From Alistipes onderdonkii (GTDB taxonomy: Bacteria; Bacteroidota; Bacteroidia; Bacteroidales; Rikenellaceae), in the NCBI RefSeq assembly GCF_025145285.1, contig NZ_CP102251.1, positions 3,410,001-3,474,000 of the forward strand: a stretch of 64,000 nt of DNA. The letters run 5' to 3'. Under the pieces are notes generated by a model. It ran no database searches, was not told the origin of the DNA, and saw only the letters and a program-made list of their open reading frames with translations. The translations under genes and the position numbers were made by a program. Positions 42,019-51,511 of this stretch are shown in pieces (position 1 is the first letter of the stretch; each line of letters starts with the position of its first letter).

Positions 42019-43416
42019 ATGGGATATGTCGTATTGCATATAGATAAAGCTCCGGGCAACGAGGCTGCGATGACCGCCCACATTGCCCGAACGCACATGC
42101 CGCCGAACGCCGTGCCGGAGCTGACTTACCTGAATGAAGAACTGGTTGAATTTCCAGAGGGCGTGGCCGACCGCACGGAAGCGATCAACTACCGCCTCGA
42201 CCATGCGGGTTTGACCCGCAAGATCGGAACGAACCAAGTTCGCGCCATCCGCATTATGCTGACCGGATCGCACGACGATATGAAACGTATCGCCGCCGAA
42301 GGACGGATCAAGGAGTGGTGCGCCGATAATCTCGATTGGCTCCGAAAAACCTACGGCGAAGATAATGTCGTGTCAGCCGTATTGCATCTGGACGAATCGA
42401 CCCCACATATTCATGCGGCAGTCGTGCCGATTGTGACGGGTGAGCGACGCAAAGTCCGTGAGAAGAAAACCGATGAGCCGGGCAAACGCAAATACCGCAA
42501 GAAATCGGTCGCGCGACCTCGGTTGTGTGCCGACGACGTGATGACACGCGTCAAGCTCAAGGGGTATCAGGACAGTTATGCCGAAGCGATGGCGAAATAC
42601 GGATTGCAACGTGGCATTGACGGTTCGGAAGCCCGGCATGTCACCACCCAAGAGTTTTACCGCAACGCCATCGCCCAACAACAGGGGTTGCTGGACAATA
42701 TCGGTGAATTGCTCCGTATCGAGGCGGAGAAACGGGAAGCCATTGAACGTGCTTCCAAACAAGAGCAGGTAACCCGCGATGAACTGACCAAAACCGAAGC
42801 CGAGTTAAAAGCGGTAAAAGGTGAGTTAAAAACCGAGCGACTGAAGAATTCCGCCGCTGAGGTTGGTACGACCATTATCGACGGTATCGGAGCAATGATA
42901 GGCATGTCGAAAGTCGAGCGGCAAGAGCAACAAATTGCCGAACTTCACGGGCAGATCGGAGAACTGAAACGAGAAAACATTGCTCTACAAAAAGAGATCG
43001 AAACCCAAAAATCCACGCTTGAACGGATAAAGGATGAATCAGAGAAAGTTATGCAAGGCTTGCGCAGCGAGATCGCCCACTTGCACGAACTGATGCCGGA
43101 GTTAAAAGGATTGATACAGGTAGAGAAGATATGCCAAGCGGTGGGATTCGGCGCGGAAATGACAACGCGGATTGTGCGCGGGGAATCCGTTGGGTTCAAA
43201 GGCTCGCTTTATTCGCCGGAACATAAAAAGTGGCTGCATACCGATCATTCGACGGCTAAGACTGAAAACGCCCCGCAGGATAAAGCGCGTATGCGCCTGA
43301 CAGTGGACGGGATTGACGTGTTCGGTTGGCTCAAACGAAAATACGAGGAACAATACCCCCGTCCGCAGGTCAAAGAACCACTGCGACAACCTATCCGCAG
43401 AGGGATAAAACGTTAA
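42019..43416 (+). CDS. MobV-family relaxase (element A)
   Basis: A 465-residue Pre/MobV relaxase. The N-terminal domain (1-210) begins MGYVVLHIDKAPG and has the metal-binding HUH-type motif HLDESTPHIHA with His123 to His132 and then VVPIVTGERRK. A long coiled coil follows (about 225-360), and a C-terminal domain of unknown role. It nicks the cognate oriT for transfer by a conjugative element in trans, such as the ICE upstream. The start at 42019 is set by the conserved MGYVVLHI. A bidirectional terminator follows. Confidence 0.92.
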   Translation: MGYVVLHIDKAPGNEAAMTAHIARTHMPPNAVPELTYLNEELVEFPEGVADRTEAINYRLDHAGLTRKIGTNQVRAIRIMLTGSHDDMKRIAAEGRIKEWCADNLDWLRKTYGEDNVVSAVLHLDESTPHIHAAVVPIVTGERRKVREKKTDEPGKRKYRKKSVARPRLCADDVMTRVKLKGYQDSYAEAMAKYGLQRGIDGSEARHVTTQEFYRNAIAQQQGLLDNIGELLRIEAEKREAIERASKQEQVTRDELTKTEAELKAVKGELKTERLKNSAAEVGTTIIDGIGAMIGMSKVERQEQQIAELHGQIGELKRENIALQKEIETQKSTLERIKDESEKVMQGLRSEIAHLHELMPELKGLIQVEKICQAVGFGAEMTTRIVRGESVGFKGSLYSPEHKKWLHTDHSTAKTENAPQDKARMRLTVDGIDVFGWLKRKYEEQYPRPQVKEPLRQPIRRGIKR

Positions 43417-43423
43417 ACGGGAA

Positions 43424-43465
43424 AAAGAGGGCATCAGGAATTGTGACGTTCCCGAAGCCCTCTTT
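43424..43465. terminator. Bidirectional terminator after relaxase
   Basis: AAAGAGGGC (43424-43432) pairs with GCCCTCTTT (43457-43465) around a partly paired loop. It lies between the convergent relaxase and nucleotidyltransferase-HEPN genes. Confidence 0.8.
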
Positions 43466-43480
43466 CTTTCGGTAGGCGGA

Positions 43481-44455
43481 TTATTGCTGTTCGCTTAACT
43501 CCTTATAGAGTTCGAGCCTTAATCCGGCATAATTTTCGATAATTCCGGCCGCTTTCTGAACGCGATCCATGTGCAGTTCCAACTCCTGCGGTGACATGTA
43601 GAACTCGGCGCAATAAGGTGTTTTCATCAATACCTCCTTCAACCGAGGCAGGGTGAATATGTTTTCGATGTGATTGTCGTCGAATACCAGCATCAATTTC
43701 GTGGAAAGCGTCCGCATCCGGTCGTGCATCACCACCGGATCGTGGATGTCGAACTCCATACCGTGGTAGACATAGTAGAGTGTGTGGTAGAAATAGACCA
43801 CGGCCTGTGCCGTGAACTGCGCCGCCAGCCGCACGTTGCGCCCCTCGATAAAGGCATCCTGCGCCTGTTCCAAAAGGTCATAACCGAGCATGCGGAATGT
43901 GTCGAAATGAAATTTGGCGTCGGCATAGGCTTTGGCGAAATTGGCCGGATGTTTCGGACGACGGAAATGGTAGTGGTCGTTGCAGTAGAGTAGTTTGCCC
44001 TCGGCGCGGGCGAAATAAAGGAACGGCGTCCAATTCGATTCGACATAGTTCAACGGCATGATATAGAGATTGATGTAGGTAATCTTCCGGAGGCAATACG
44101 GCATTCTGTACCGCAGGATGCGTTTTGCCCGCATCCAATCGTATTCGGGTGTTTCGCGCACGACCATCAATAAGTCATAGGCCGTAGCATCGCTGTGGCG
44201 TGTCCCGCCGACCAACTTTCCGAACAGCAGGATGTATTCCGGGTCGAAATAACCGTCGGTCAGGTGGTGGACGATCTGCGCGGCCTCGGCAGGGTCGTAA
44301 AGGAGTTCGGCAGGCTGATCGGGTTGTTGCTGCGACGCCGATTCGGTGGGTTCCGAATTGGGAACGGGTTGCGGTTCGGGCTGTGTGGTTACGGTAGTTT
44401 CGTGAACTATGGTTTGCGCAGGCTGTTCCTGCGCGGGGTTTTGATTCGTTTCCAT
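43481..44455 (-). CDS. Nucleotidyltransferase-HEPN protein
   Basis: A 324-residue protein. After a Gln/Pro/Glu-rich disordered N-terminus (1-48), residues 60-160 resemble a minimal nucleotidyltransferase (LLFGKLVGGTRHSDATAYDLLMVV). Residues 165-285 resemble a HEPN domain (HFDTFRMLGYDLLEQAQDAFIEGRN; VYFYHTLYYVYHGMEFDI). MNT-HEPN pairs are often toxin-antitoxin or defence modules, usually as two genes; here they are one chain. The canonical HEPN R-x4-6-H motif and the Asp-x-Asp pair are not clean, so activity is uncertain. It is divergent from the rest of element A. Confidence 0.65.
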   Translation of the reverse strand: METNQNPAQEQPAQTIVHETTVTTQPEPQPVPNSEPTESASQQQPDQPAELLYDPAEAAQIVHHLTDGYFDPEYILLFGKLVGGTRHSDATAYDLLMVVRETPEYDWMRAKRILRYRMPYCLRKITYINLYIMPLNYVESNWTPFLYFARAEGKLLYCNDHYHFRRPKHPANFAKAYADAKFHFDTFRMLGYDLLEQAQDAFIEGRNVRLAAQFTAQAVVYFYHTLYYVYHGMEFDIHDPVVMHDRMRTLSTKLMLVFDDNHIENIFTLPRLKEVLMKTPYCAEFYMSPQELELHMDRVQKAAGIIENYAGLRLELYKELSEQQ

Positions 44456-44646
44456 GTTGTTGATTGTTTGAAATTTGACATAGTGAGGGCTATCCTTATC
44501 GTACGCAAGGGCACAACAAAGAGAATAGCGAGTTGATTAGCAATTACTTGCTAATCCGGCGGATGAAAATGGAAACGAATCGAGAGGTTGCACGGCGGAA
44601 ACCGCCTGCGGTTGGCCTTACGGCGTGTCTGCGTCAGAACGCAGAC

Positions 44647-44837
44647 GGGATATGTAGTTCGCATAAAAAGGAAAAGAGTGCGCAGCTGCGAACTACATAT
44701 CCCCCTTTTACAGGTTCAACAAGTGCCCCTCGCGGGATTGCTCCCCAAGGGCTCTGCGCACAATTTTCCAATGTGTGGTTGACTTGTTGAACACCAAACA
44801 TAATAAAAGGGGTGTAAAAATTAATATGTAATTCGCA
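44647..44837. repeat. Nested inverted repeats between HEPN and OLD-like genes
   Basis: GGGATATGTAGTTCGCA (44647-44663) is perfectly repeated inverted at 44687-44703. Around the next segment, GGTTCAACAAGT (44713-44724) pairs with ACTTGTTGAA (44782-44791), and CCCCTTTTACA (44702-44712) with a nearby AAAAGGGGTGTAAAA. A third, slightly changed copy, TATGTAATTCGCA, lies at 44825-44837. This could be a degenerate miniature mobile element or a recombination site; no ORF of note lies within. It fills most of the 486-bp gap 44456-44941. Confidence 0.6.
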
Positions 44838-44911
44838 GGAGCAAAGATAGTAATAATTTCTAAAGTAGCATTCTTTCCCTTTAATCATTCGTGTTTGCAA
44901 TATAAAATATG

Positions 44912-44919
44912 TATATTTG
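44912..44919 (+). promoter_or_regulatory. -7 element of OLD-like gene
   Basis: TATATTTG, a full TAnnTTTG match, 23 bases before the ATG at 44942. A TTTG at 44894-44897 is closer than the usual spacing. Confidence 0.5.
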
Positions 44920-44941
44920 AAGTAACCTAAAACTTTAGAAT

Positions 44942-45766
44942 ATGAAACTTAAATATGCTCGTATAAAAAATTATAGGGGAATTAAAGATGAAACCTCCAT
45001 TTCATTTCAGGATTTTAGTTGTATTGTAGGCAAAAATGATGTGGGTAAATCCACTATATTAAAAGCAATAGACGTATTTCTTAATGAAAATAATCCTAAT
45101 ATAGAGGATAAAAACGTATATAGTGATTCCAATTTTATCGAAATAAACTTGATTTTTGATTCTGCGTCAAGTCCAATTATTTTGGATGATACTATTCCGG
45201 TATCACTTTTTGATGAAGAATTAGTTGATGAAAATGGATTAATCTCAGTTAAAAAGGTCTGGGATGTTTCCCAAAAAACGATTAAACCTAAAATCTTTTT
45301 ATGTCGCAAGATATATGATGCAGATGATTTTGTTATGCTGAATGAGAAGGAATTACGCACTCTTTGTGCTAAGTTCCATATAGATACGGCAAAAGCGAAC
45401 GGAGAAGAATATAACAACAAAGAAAAGCGGGAGAAATTGCGTGCATATCATCATGAAGCAGGCACGTCTTTCCGTTATGATTTTGAAGAAATACCCGTTA
45501 CGGGTACAACTCGACCTAAAAAAATAATTGAAGCATTAAAGAGCATATTACCGACCTTTGAATATTTTAGAGCAGATAGATCGCTTTCGGATAGTGATGC
45601 TTCTGTCCAAAAATATTTTAATAAATCAGTTGATAAATATATCAATCTGACAAACAGACTTTTAAGAAGATTTTACAGGGGTTTTAGTAACGATTTGGAG
45701 AATGTGCGAAATTCGCTACTTTGCGTAATCATCTTGTCAAATAACCCTTGTCAAAAACAAAGGTAG
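44942..45766 (+). pseudogene. Truncated OLD-like AAA ATPase
   Basis: 275 codons forming only the N-terminal part of an overcoming-lysogenization-defect (OLD)-type ATPase: KLKYARIKNYRGIKD...SCIVGKNDVGKSTILKAIDVF (Walker A about 29-37) and FRADRSLSDSD near 215. The ABC signature, Walker B and the C-terminal TOPRIM nuclease are missing; after RRFYRGFSNDLENV the frame runs into about 19 unrelated codons and stops. The break near 45.70 kb probably marks the right edge of element A or a deletion. It is very AT-rich, like the other defence-type gene in the element. Confidence 0.7.
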
Positions 45767-45818
45767 GAATTTTCTTTGAACTTGCAAAAATATTCGATTT
45801 AAGTGCTAAATACAAAAC

Positions 45819-45849
45819 GAAGGCACGAGGTTATGAGCCTCGTACCTTC
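45819..45849. terminator. Hairpin terminator at right edge of element A
   Basis: GAAGGcACGAGG-ttatgag-CCTCGTaCCTTC followed by TTCCCTTTT. The remaining 45850-46189 is AT-rich, gene-free sequence. Confidence 0.75.
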
Positions 45850-45973
45850 TTCCCTTTTATTTCTTGTTACCGTGTTAGATGGCTTTGATGACGAATGGGC
45901 AATAAGATTAAAATGGTTTTCTGCAAATTACGAAAAATAATTGATATATAGCCTATTTTCCGGTAATAAAAAT

Positions 45974-46005
45974 GTAGCGACGGTGTTTCACAACTCTGTC
46001 GCTAC
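45974..46005. repeat. Small inverted repeat in 45767-46251 spacer
   Basis: GTAGCGAC (45974-45981) and GTCGCTAC (45998-46005) form an 8-bp stem with a 16-base loop. It lies in the 485-bp gene-free stretch between element A and the sus genes. No T run follows, so it is not a clear terminator; its role is unknown. Confidence 0.35.
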
Positions 46006-46189
46006 CGCTACAACTAAAACAAGTTTTTAACCTTAATTTTTATCTTCATTACAAATGAATACAAAATAGTTGATATTTGCAAATCATCTGTCCGTTTCCG
46101 GTACGAGCCATTCGGGGGCATGAAAAAATGGTATGCCGCATGATAGTGGTCGGAAATGCGCCGGAGCCCGATTCGGATGTGTCGGATGG

Positions 46190-46223
46190 AAAAAAGGACT
46201 CCGTCGTATAACGACGGAGTCCC
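46190..46223 (-). terminator. Terminator of susC-susD operon
   Basis: On the minus strand GGGACTCCGTCG-ttata-CGACGGAGTCC is followed by TTTTTT: a perfect 11-bp stem with a T run, 28 bases after the susD-like stop. Confidence 0.92.
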
Positions 46224-46251
46224 GGTTTATGAGTGAAACGGATCGGCGGGG

Positions 46252-48000
46252 TTAGAAATTGCCTTTGTCCTTGCGGTCCCACCACAGACGGGTGCCACCG
46301 GTGTCGCCGTCGCCTTTCACTTCGGAAGATTCAGCCTTCAGCAGCTGGATGGCATTGTTCACCTCGACGGTGTTGGAGCTCAGTTCCGTTTCGTTGTACA
46401 GCAGGCGGCGCGGGCCGAGCTGCGTGTCGATGATCGAGGGGGCCAGATTTTGCTTCGGACGGAAGAGTTTGGGGTAGCCCGTGCGGCGGTAATCGGCCCA
46501 CGCTTCGGTCGAGAGCGGGAAGTTGGCGATCCATTTCTGGGTGATGATGCGTTCGAGCTTTTCTTCATTCGAAGCGCCTTCGTCCCACTTCACCGTGATA
46601 CTGGTGGTCGGATCGGAGTTGTATTCCGGCTTCCACGGGTCCGTATAACCCTCAGGTGAGGAGGTATCGTCGTTGATGTAGCTGCTGATAGCCGCATCGT
46701 CGATAGCCGCCCAGTCGGGGGCCGTCAGTTTCTTCTCGGTCCATGCTGCCGCGGCGTCGGACTGTCGGTAGCTCTTCTGGTTGCGGATGGAAACCTCGAT
46801 ACCCTTTTCATAGAGTTCCTTTACGCTCTGCTGCCCGGCGTCGGTCCAGCGAAGTTTGGCTTCGGCGCGCAGGAACCAGCCTTCGGCGGCGAACATGATG
46901 GGCTGCGGCGTCGCATATCCGCCGGCCAGAAACGAGTAGTAGACGCGCTGGTTGTCGTTGCCGCCGTTCTTATTGCCCAATTCGCAGCCTACGGGAACTC
47001 CGATGTATTGCGCTCCCTTGCGGATCAGGATGTCGCTTTCGTTGTATATGTCCTCGTTGTTCTGGTCTTTCTCGCCTGTCGGTTCGGCGGTCTTCTTGAC
47101 CAGATGGCGGACGTTGGTGGTGAAATAGAGCGGGCGGCGCGGGTCGTTGTAGCCGTTCATGAACGCTACGATCGACGAACCGATGCCCGAATCCAGCCAG
47201 TCCATCATGCGGCGCAGTTCGTTCGAGTAGGACTTGTTGATAAGGATGTCCTTGTCTTCGAGGACTCCGGCCTGAATGGCTTCCTTGGCGTATTTTTCAG
47301 CATCGACGGGGTTTACCTTGACGATGCGCAGCGCCATGCGCAGCTTGAGCTGGTTGGCGATCTTCTTCCAGAGCGTGCGGTCGCCGTTGCACCAGCAGTC
47401 GAACGATGCGAGACCTGCGGTCTCCGTATCCAGTCCTTCGAGCGCTTTGTCCAGCTGTGCGAATATCGCCTTGTAGATATCTTCCTGTTTGTCGTAGGCG
47501 TAGCTGCTGGGGCGTTCGGCCAGTTCGTCCGCTGCGAGGACCGACGAATAGGGAACCGGGCCGTAGGTGTCGGTATACTGGAGCAGGTTATACGCTTCGA
47601 CGATGCGGGCTACGGCTGCGAAGTCATGCTGTCCGGCGGCGTCGCACTGTTTGATCAGCCGGCGGGTGTTGTTGAATATTTTCTGCATGAAGTTCTCGTG
47701 CATGCCGCCGCAGAACCCGCGGGCGAGGTCGTAACGCGCCATCGTCCAGTTGCTGTGCGGCACCTCGAAATAACCGCCGTAGTTGTCGATCGACAACGAG
47801 GTCCAGTACTGGAACAGGTTCTGGTTGGTGGGGTAACTGAACGAGAGGGGAGTGGAGAACTGCGCTTCGAACGGCAGTTCTTCGGGGTCGATCTCGTAGG
47901 GATTGGTGTTCAGCTCTTCGAAATCTCCCGTACAACTTCCCAACAGTGCGAGGGGAAGCGCCATTGCGGTAACGTTTCTAAGAATATTCTTGAGTTTCAT
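46252..48000 (-). CDS. SusD/RagB-family nutrient-binding lipoprotein
   Basis: A 582-residue outer-membrane lipoprotein with a signal ending in the lipobox LLGS-Cys23. It then shows SusD-like TPR-type helices (AVARIVEAYNLLQYTDTYGPVPYSS near 125-155, KKIANQLKLRMALRI near 215) and the C-terminal region EERIITQKW...AWADYRRTGYP near 510. This resembles the SusD-like_2 subgroup. It caps the SusC-type transporter encoded just upstream (19-base gap) and binds the substrate, which cannot be told here because no glycoside hydrolase or regulator gene is linked. Confidence 0.93.
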   Translation of the reverse strand: MKLKNILRNVTAMALPLALLGSCTGDFEELNTNPYEIDPEELPFEAQFSTPLSFSYPTNQNLFQYWTSLSIDNYGGYFEVPHSNWTMARYDLARGFCGGMHENFMQKIFNNTRRLIKQCDAAGQHDFAAVARIVEAYNLLQYTDTYGPVPYSSVLAADELAERPSSYAYDKQEDIYKAIFAQLDKALEGLDTETAGLASFDCWCNGDRTLWKKIANQLKLRMALRIVKVNPVDAEKYAKEAIQAGVLEDKDILINKSYSNELRRMMDWLDSGIGSSIVAFMNGYNDPRRPLYFTTNVRHLVKKTAEPTGEKDQNNEDIYNESDILIRKGAQYIGVPVGCELGNKNGGNDNQRVYYSFLAGGYATPQPIMFAAEGWFLRAEAKLRWTDAGQQSVKELYEKGIEVSIRNQKSYRQSDAAAAWTEKKLTAPDWAAIDDAAISSYINDDTSSPEGYTDPWKPEYNSDPTTSITVKWDEGASNEEKLERIITQKWIANFPLSTEAWADYRRTGYPKLFRPKQNLAPSIIDTQLGPRRLLYNETELSSNTVEVNNAIQLLKAESSEVKGDGDTGGTRLWWDRKDKGNF

Positions 48001-48019
48001 AATGTGTAAACGCTTTTGA

Positions 48020-51000
48020 TTAGAAATTCAGTTTCACGTTCAGACCGAAGCTGCGCGTGGTCGGCAGGTTGAAGACATCGAAGCCTTGCAGGCCGTTGCC
48101 CGTACCCATCGACACGTCGGGATCCATCGGGGCGTCTTTGTAGAAGAAGAAAAGGTTGCGGGCGATGAACGCAAGGGTCAGGTTTTTCGACTGGCCGAAC
48201 AGGTTACGGAAAGTGTAGCCCAGCGAAATCTCGCGCATACGGACGTTGGTCGCGTCGTATACGTAATCCTCGACGTTGTAGACCGAGTTGAAGCTTGTCG
48301 CGCCCACCACGTCGTAGTAAGCCTTGACGTTCGAGAATTTGATGCCCTCGCGCATCACGTAGCCGCGGTCGCGCGCCCGGCCCGTGCGTTCCGATACGCC
48401 GTATCCGTCGAGTGTGGCCTCGGTCATCGAAACGACCTTGCCGCCGATGCGGAAGTCGATGAGCATGCTCAGTGTCAGGTCCTTGTAGCGGAACGTGTTG
48501 TTCCAGCCCATGTTCCACTTCGAGTTCATGTTGCCCATGTATTTCAGGTCGGAATTCTGCTCGCCGCCGTTTACGGGGATCTGGTAGTCGGCGCCTTCGG
48601 GGGTTTCCGTCACCAGTTTGCCGCTCTCGTCGCGTTTGAGCGTGCGGACGTAGAGGTCGCCATACTGGCCGCCTTCATAGAGGATCACTTTGGCGCCGCC
48701 CAAGTTGGAGACCGTTACGCCGTCTTGGATACCGTCGAAAAGCTCGATGATCTTGTTGTCGTTGTACGAGAGATTCAGATCGGTGGACCATGTGAATTCA
48801 TTGCCGAAGTCTTGGAACCAGCCGGCCGTCAGTTCGAAGCCTTGGTTCTGGACGTTGCCCGCATTGACGAACTGCGATTTGTAACCGCTCTCCCACGGCA
48901 GCGTCACCTCGAAGTACTGGTTCTTGGTGTTGGTCTTGTAATAGGTGGCGTTTACGTGCAGACGGTGCTGGAAGAACTCTCCGTCGAAACCGACCTCGAA
49001 CGAGTGGGTCTTTTCGGGTTTCAGCGTGCGGAACGGCACCGATTTGGGCGGGTTGATGGCGCCTTGGTCGCCGTAGGTATAGCGCGGATTGGTCTTGTAG
49101 ACGGGGACGTCGTTGCCGACGATGGAGTACGAACCGCGGAATTTGAACAGGTCGATATTCCGGCCCATGTCCACGAAACGGTTGAGCAGAAGGCTGGCGC
49201 CCACCGAAGGATAGAAGAACGAGTAGCCGTCGGTGTAAGCGAGGGCCGACGACCAGTCGTTACGGGCCGTCACGTCGAGGAAGAGCGCCTCTTTGAAGCC
49301 GAACGTGACAGCTCCGAAGACCGAGTTGAGCCGTTTGCGCTCCAGTCCCATGGTCGTGCCGTTCTTGTAGAAATTCGACGGGTTGAAGATGTTGGGATAG
49401 TAGGCGCCGCCGTTGCCCGGAGCGACGAACTTGCTCTGCTCGTAGAGCAGGCTCACGTTGTTCGAACGTGTCTGCATCATGCTGGTGCCGAGGGTGGCGT
49501 TGAGCGAGAAATCGTCCCACGTATGGTTGTACTGGGCGAGCAGGTCCGCATAGAGCTGTTCGCTGAAGTAGCGGTTGTCGTCCATTTTGCCGTAGGTGTA
49601 TTTATTGCCGTAGGACGACGCGTAGTGGTTGCGTACGTAGTGTTCGTCGGCGCGCTCGTAGCGCATGCGGCCCGTGAGCGAAAGTCCGTCGATGATCTGG
49701 TATTTGATCGATCCGCCGAATTCGTAGCGGTTGCGTTCGACGACGGGGCGTTCGCGGTTGAGCAGCCAGTAGGGGTTGCTGTTGGTCTCGTCGGTGGTAG
49801 TCACCCAGTTCTGGACGTTGGCGTTGAGCTCGCCGTTGTAGGTCTCGAAGTTGCTTTTGTAGCCGTTCCAGTCGCCGCCGCGCGGGAAGGTGTAGGTGCC
49901 GACGAGCGGGTTAAAGACGAAACCGCCGGCCGGCTGGTTCGAGATGTGCTGGTTCACGTATTTGGCGTTGAAATCGACCTTGATGTGGTCGTTGAAAAGG
50001 TCGAAACCGACTTTGGCGTTGAGCGTGTGTTGCGAGTAGTCGTTTTCAGGGGTGATGCCGCCGGATGTTACGTTGCCGTAGGAGAAGTAGGCTCGCAGGT
50101 CTTCGGCGCCGCCGTTGATCGAGATCGAGTTGTTGGTCGTCCAGCCCGTACGGAAGAACTTCTCGGCGTAATCGGGAGCCTTCGACGCGAGTTTGTCGCC
50201 CCAACTGTATTGGCCGTTCGCCCCGTATGTGTTCTGGAATTCGGGCAGCGAGAGCGGGGTGTCAATGGTCGTGTTGCTCGATACGTTCACCGCCAGACGC
50301 CCTGCCATGGCCGATTTGGTCGTGATCATGATGGCGCCGTTGGCGGCTACCGCACCGTAGAGGGCGGCGGCCGACGCGCCTTTCAGCAGGGAGATCGAGG
50401 CGATGTCGTCGGGGTTGATCGTAGACATGGCGTCGCCGCCGTCGCGCTGGGCGCCCCAGTTGCTGTCGACCTGATCGGACGTGATGTTCATCATCAGGGG
50501 GACGCCGTCGACGACGACCAGCGGCTGGTTCGAGCCGTTGATCGACTTGTTACCGCGGAAGAGTATTTTCGACGATCCGCCCGCGCCCGTCGAGTTCGGG
50601 GTAATCTGCAGACCGGCGGCCTTGCCCTGCAGCGCGTTGATCATATTGACCGACTTGATGTCGGCCACGTCATCGCCGCCGACCGTTTCGGCAGCATAGG
50701 AGAGTGTTTTCGACTGACGTTCGATACCCATGGCAGTCACTACGACTGCGTTCAGCTGGTTGGCGGTCGTCGTCATCAGGATGTCCAGTGTCGTCTGACC
50801 TGTGTAGGTCACCTCGTAGGGGTCGTATCCTACGTAGGTTACTTGCAGTACGTCGCCGGGCTGCAACCCTTCCAGACGGAATTTGCCGTCCATGTCGGTT
50901 GTCGTTCCGCGCGTCGTGTTCTTCACAATCACCGTTGCTCCGAGAAGCGGCCCGGAGTCGTCTTTGATCAGGCCTTCAAGGGTGCTGCCCCCCCCCTCCT

Positions 51001-51097
51001 GCGCGTAGGAACGCAGAGCGGTAGCCGGCGCAATGAGGCAAAAGGACGTCATCAGAGCAAAGCAGATGAAAAGTGCTCGGTTGGTTAATTTCCTCAT
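48020..51097 (-). CDS. SusC/RagA-family TonB-linked outer-membrane protein
   Basis: A 1025-residue TonB-dependent transporter. It has a signal peptide (1-33), a carboxypeptidase-D-regulatory-like domain (about 40-115: GATVIVKNTTRGTTTDMDGKF), a plug (about 120-240 with the SusC-type VLVVDGVP-like segment QPLVVVDGVPL) and a beta-barrel ending in RSFGLNVKLNF with the C-terminal aromatic. It forms the import complex with the SusD-like protein downstream. A run of nine G (50988-50996 on this strand) lies in codons 34-37, just after the signal peptide, currently in frame. Confidence 0.95.
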   Translation of the reverse strand: MRKLTNRALFICFALMTSFCLIAPATALRSYAQEGGGSTLEGLIKDDSGPLLGATVIVKNTTRGTTTDMDGKFRLEGLQPGDVLQVTYVGYDPYEVTYTGQTTLDILMTTTANQLNAVVVTAMGIERQSKTLSYAAETVGGDDVADIKSVNMINALQGKAAGLQITPNSTGAGGSSKILFRGNKSINGSNQPLVVVDGVPLMMNITSDQVDSNWGAQRDGGDAMSTINPDDIASISLLKGASAAALYGAVAANGAIMITTKSAMAGRLAVNVSSNTTIDTPLSLPEFQNTYGANGQYSWGDKLASKAPDYAEKFFRTGWTTNNSISINGGAEDLRAYFSYGNVTSGGITPENDYSQHTLNAKVGFDLFNDHIKVDFNAKYVNQHISNQPAGGFVFNPLVGTYTFPRGGDWNGYKSNFETYNGELNANVQNWVTTTDETNSNPYWLLNRERPVVERNRYEFGGSIKYQIIDGLSLTGRMRYERADEHYVRNHYASSYGNKYTYGKMDDNRYFSEQLYADLLAQYNHTWDDFSLNATLGTSMMQTRSNNVSLLYEQSKFVAPGNGGAYYPNIFNPSNFYKNGTTMGLERKRLNSVFGAVTFGFKEALFLDVTARNDWSSALAYTDGYSFFYPSVGASLLLNRFVDMGRNIDLFKFRGSYSIVGNDVPVYKTNPRYTYGDQGAINPPKSVPFRTLKPEKTHSFEVGFDGEFFQHRLHVNATYYKTNTKNQYFEVTLPWESGYKSQFVNAGNVQNQGFELTAGWFQDFGNEFTWSTDLNLSYNDNKIIELFDGIQDGVTVSNLGGAKVILYEGGQYGDLYVRTLKRDESGKLVTETPEGADYQIPVNGGEQNSDLKYMGNMNSKWNMGWNNTFRYKDLTLSMLIDFRIGGKVVSMTEATLDGYGVSERTGRARDRGYVMREGIKFSNVKAYYDVVGATSFNSVYNVEDYVYDATNVRMREISLGYTFRNLFGQSKNLTLAFIARNLFFFYKDAPMDPDVSMGTGNGLQGFDVFNLPTTRSFGLNVKLNF

Positions 51098-51511
51098 AAA
51101 TAAGTGGGTTTTAGTTGAACAAGAGTAAAGATTCCGGAGTGACGCCGTATCTTTGGTTTGATAGAAAAAGCAGTGTTATAGCGGCATATTTTAATGTTAA
51201 AAAGTAGTGTTATGAAATCAAAGATAAATATATTTTAATTAAATATCAAATTATATATTAAAAAATAATACGTGAAGTTCAGTATGTCCATAATGATATT
51301 TCGATTGTTTATTTCATTATAAATATATTGAATTTCAGCAAAATACACAAATGTCTTTGTATAAATTTTACGCATGATTTATTCGTGTTATGTTAAAAAT
51401 ATTAACGGACGTTATACGGATAATCATATTTGCAAATTATTCTCGTTGTTATATTGAAAACCATCTCCGCTAATTGGTGAGGAGTACTCTGCGTTTTCCG
51501 ATGGTTTACGC
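51098..51511. other. AT-rich spacer upstream of susC
   Basis: A 414-bp AT-rich region between susC and the leftward 246-aa gene. It should hold the susC promoter, but no full TAnnTTTG with TTTG spacing is visible on the minus strand. AAACCATC (51458-51465) and GATGGTTT (51500-51507) could form a long-loop hairpin near the end of the 246-aa gene. No ORF of note. Confidence 0.35.

Noticed and set aside
48086..51088. A 1000-codon open frame antisense to susC
   Set aside because: It mirrors the susC frame almost end to end in GC-rich DNA, has no domain features, and susC itself is unmistakable.
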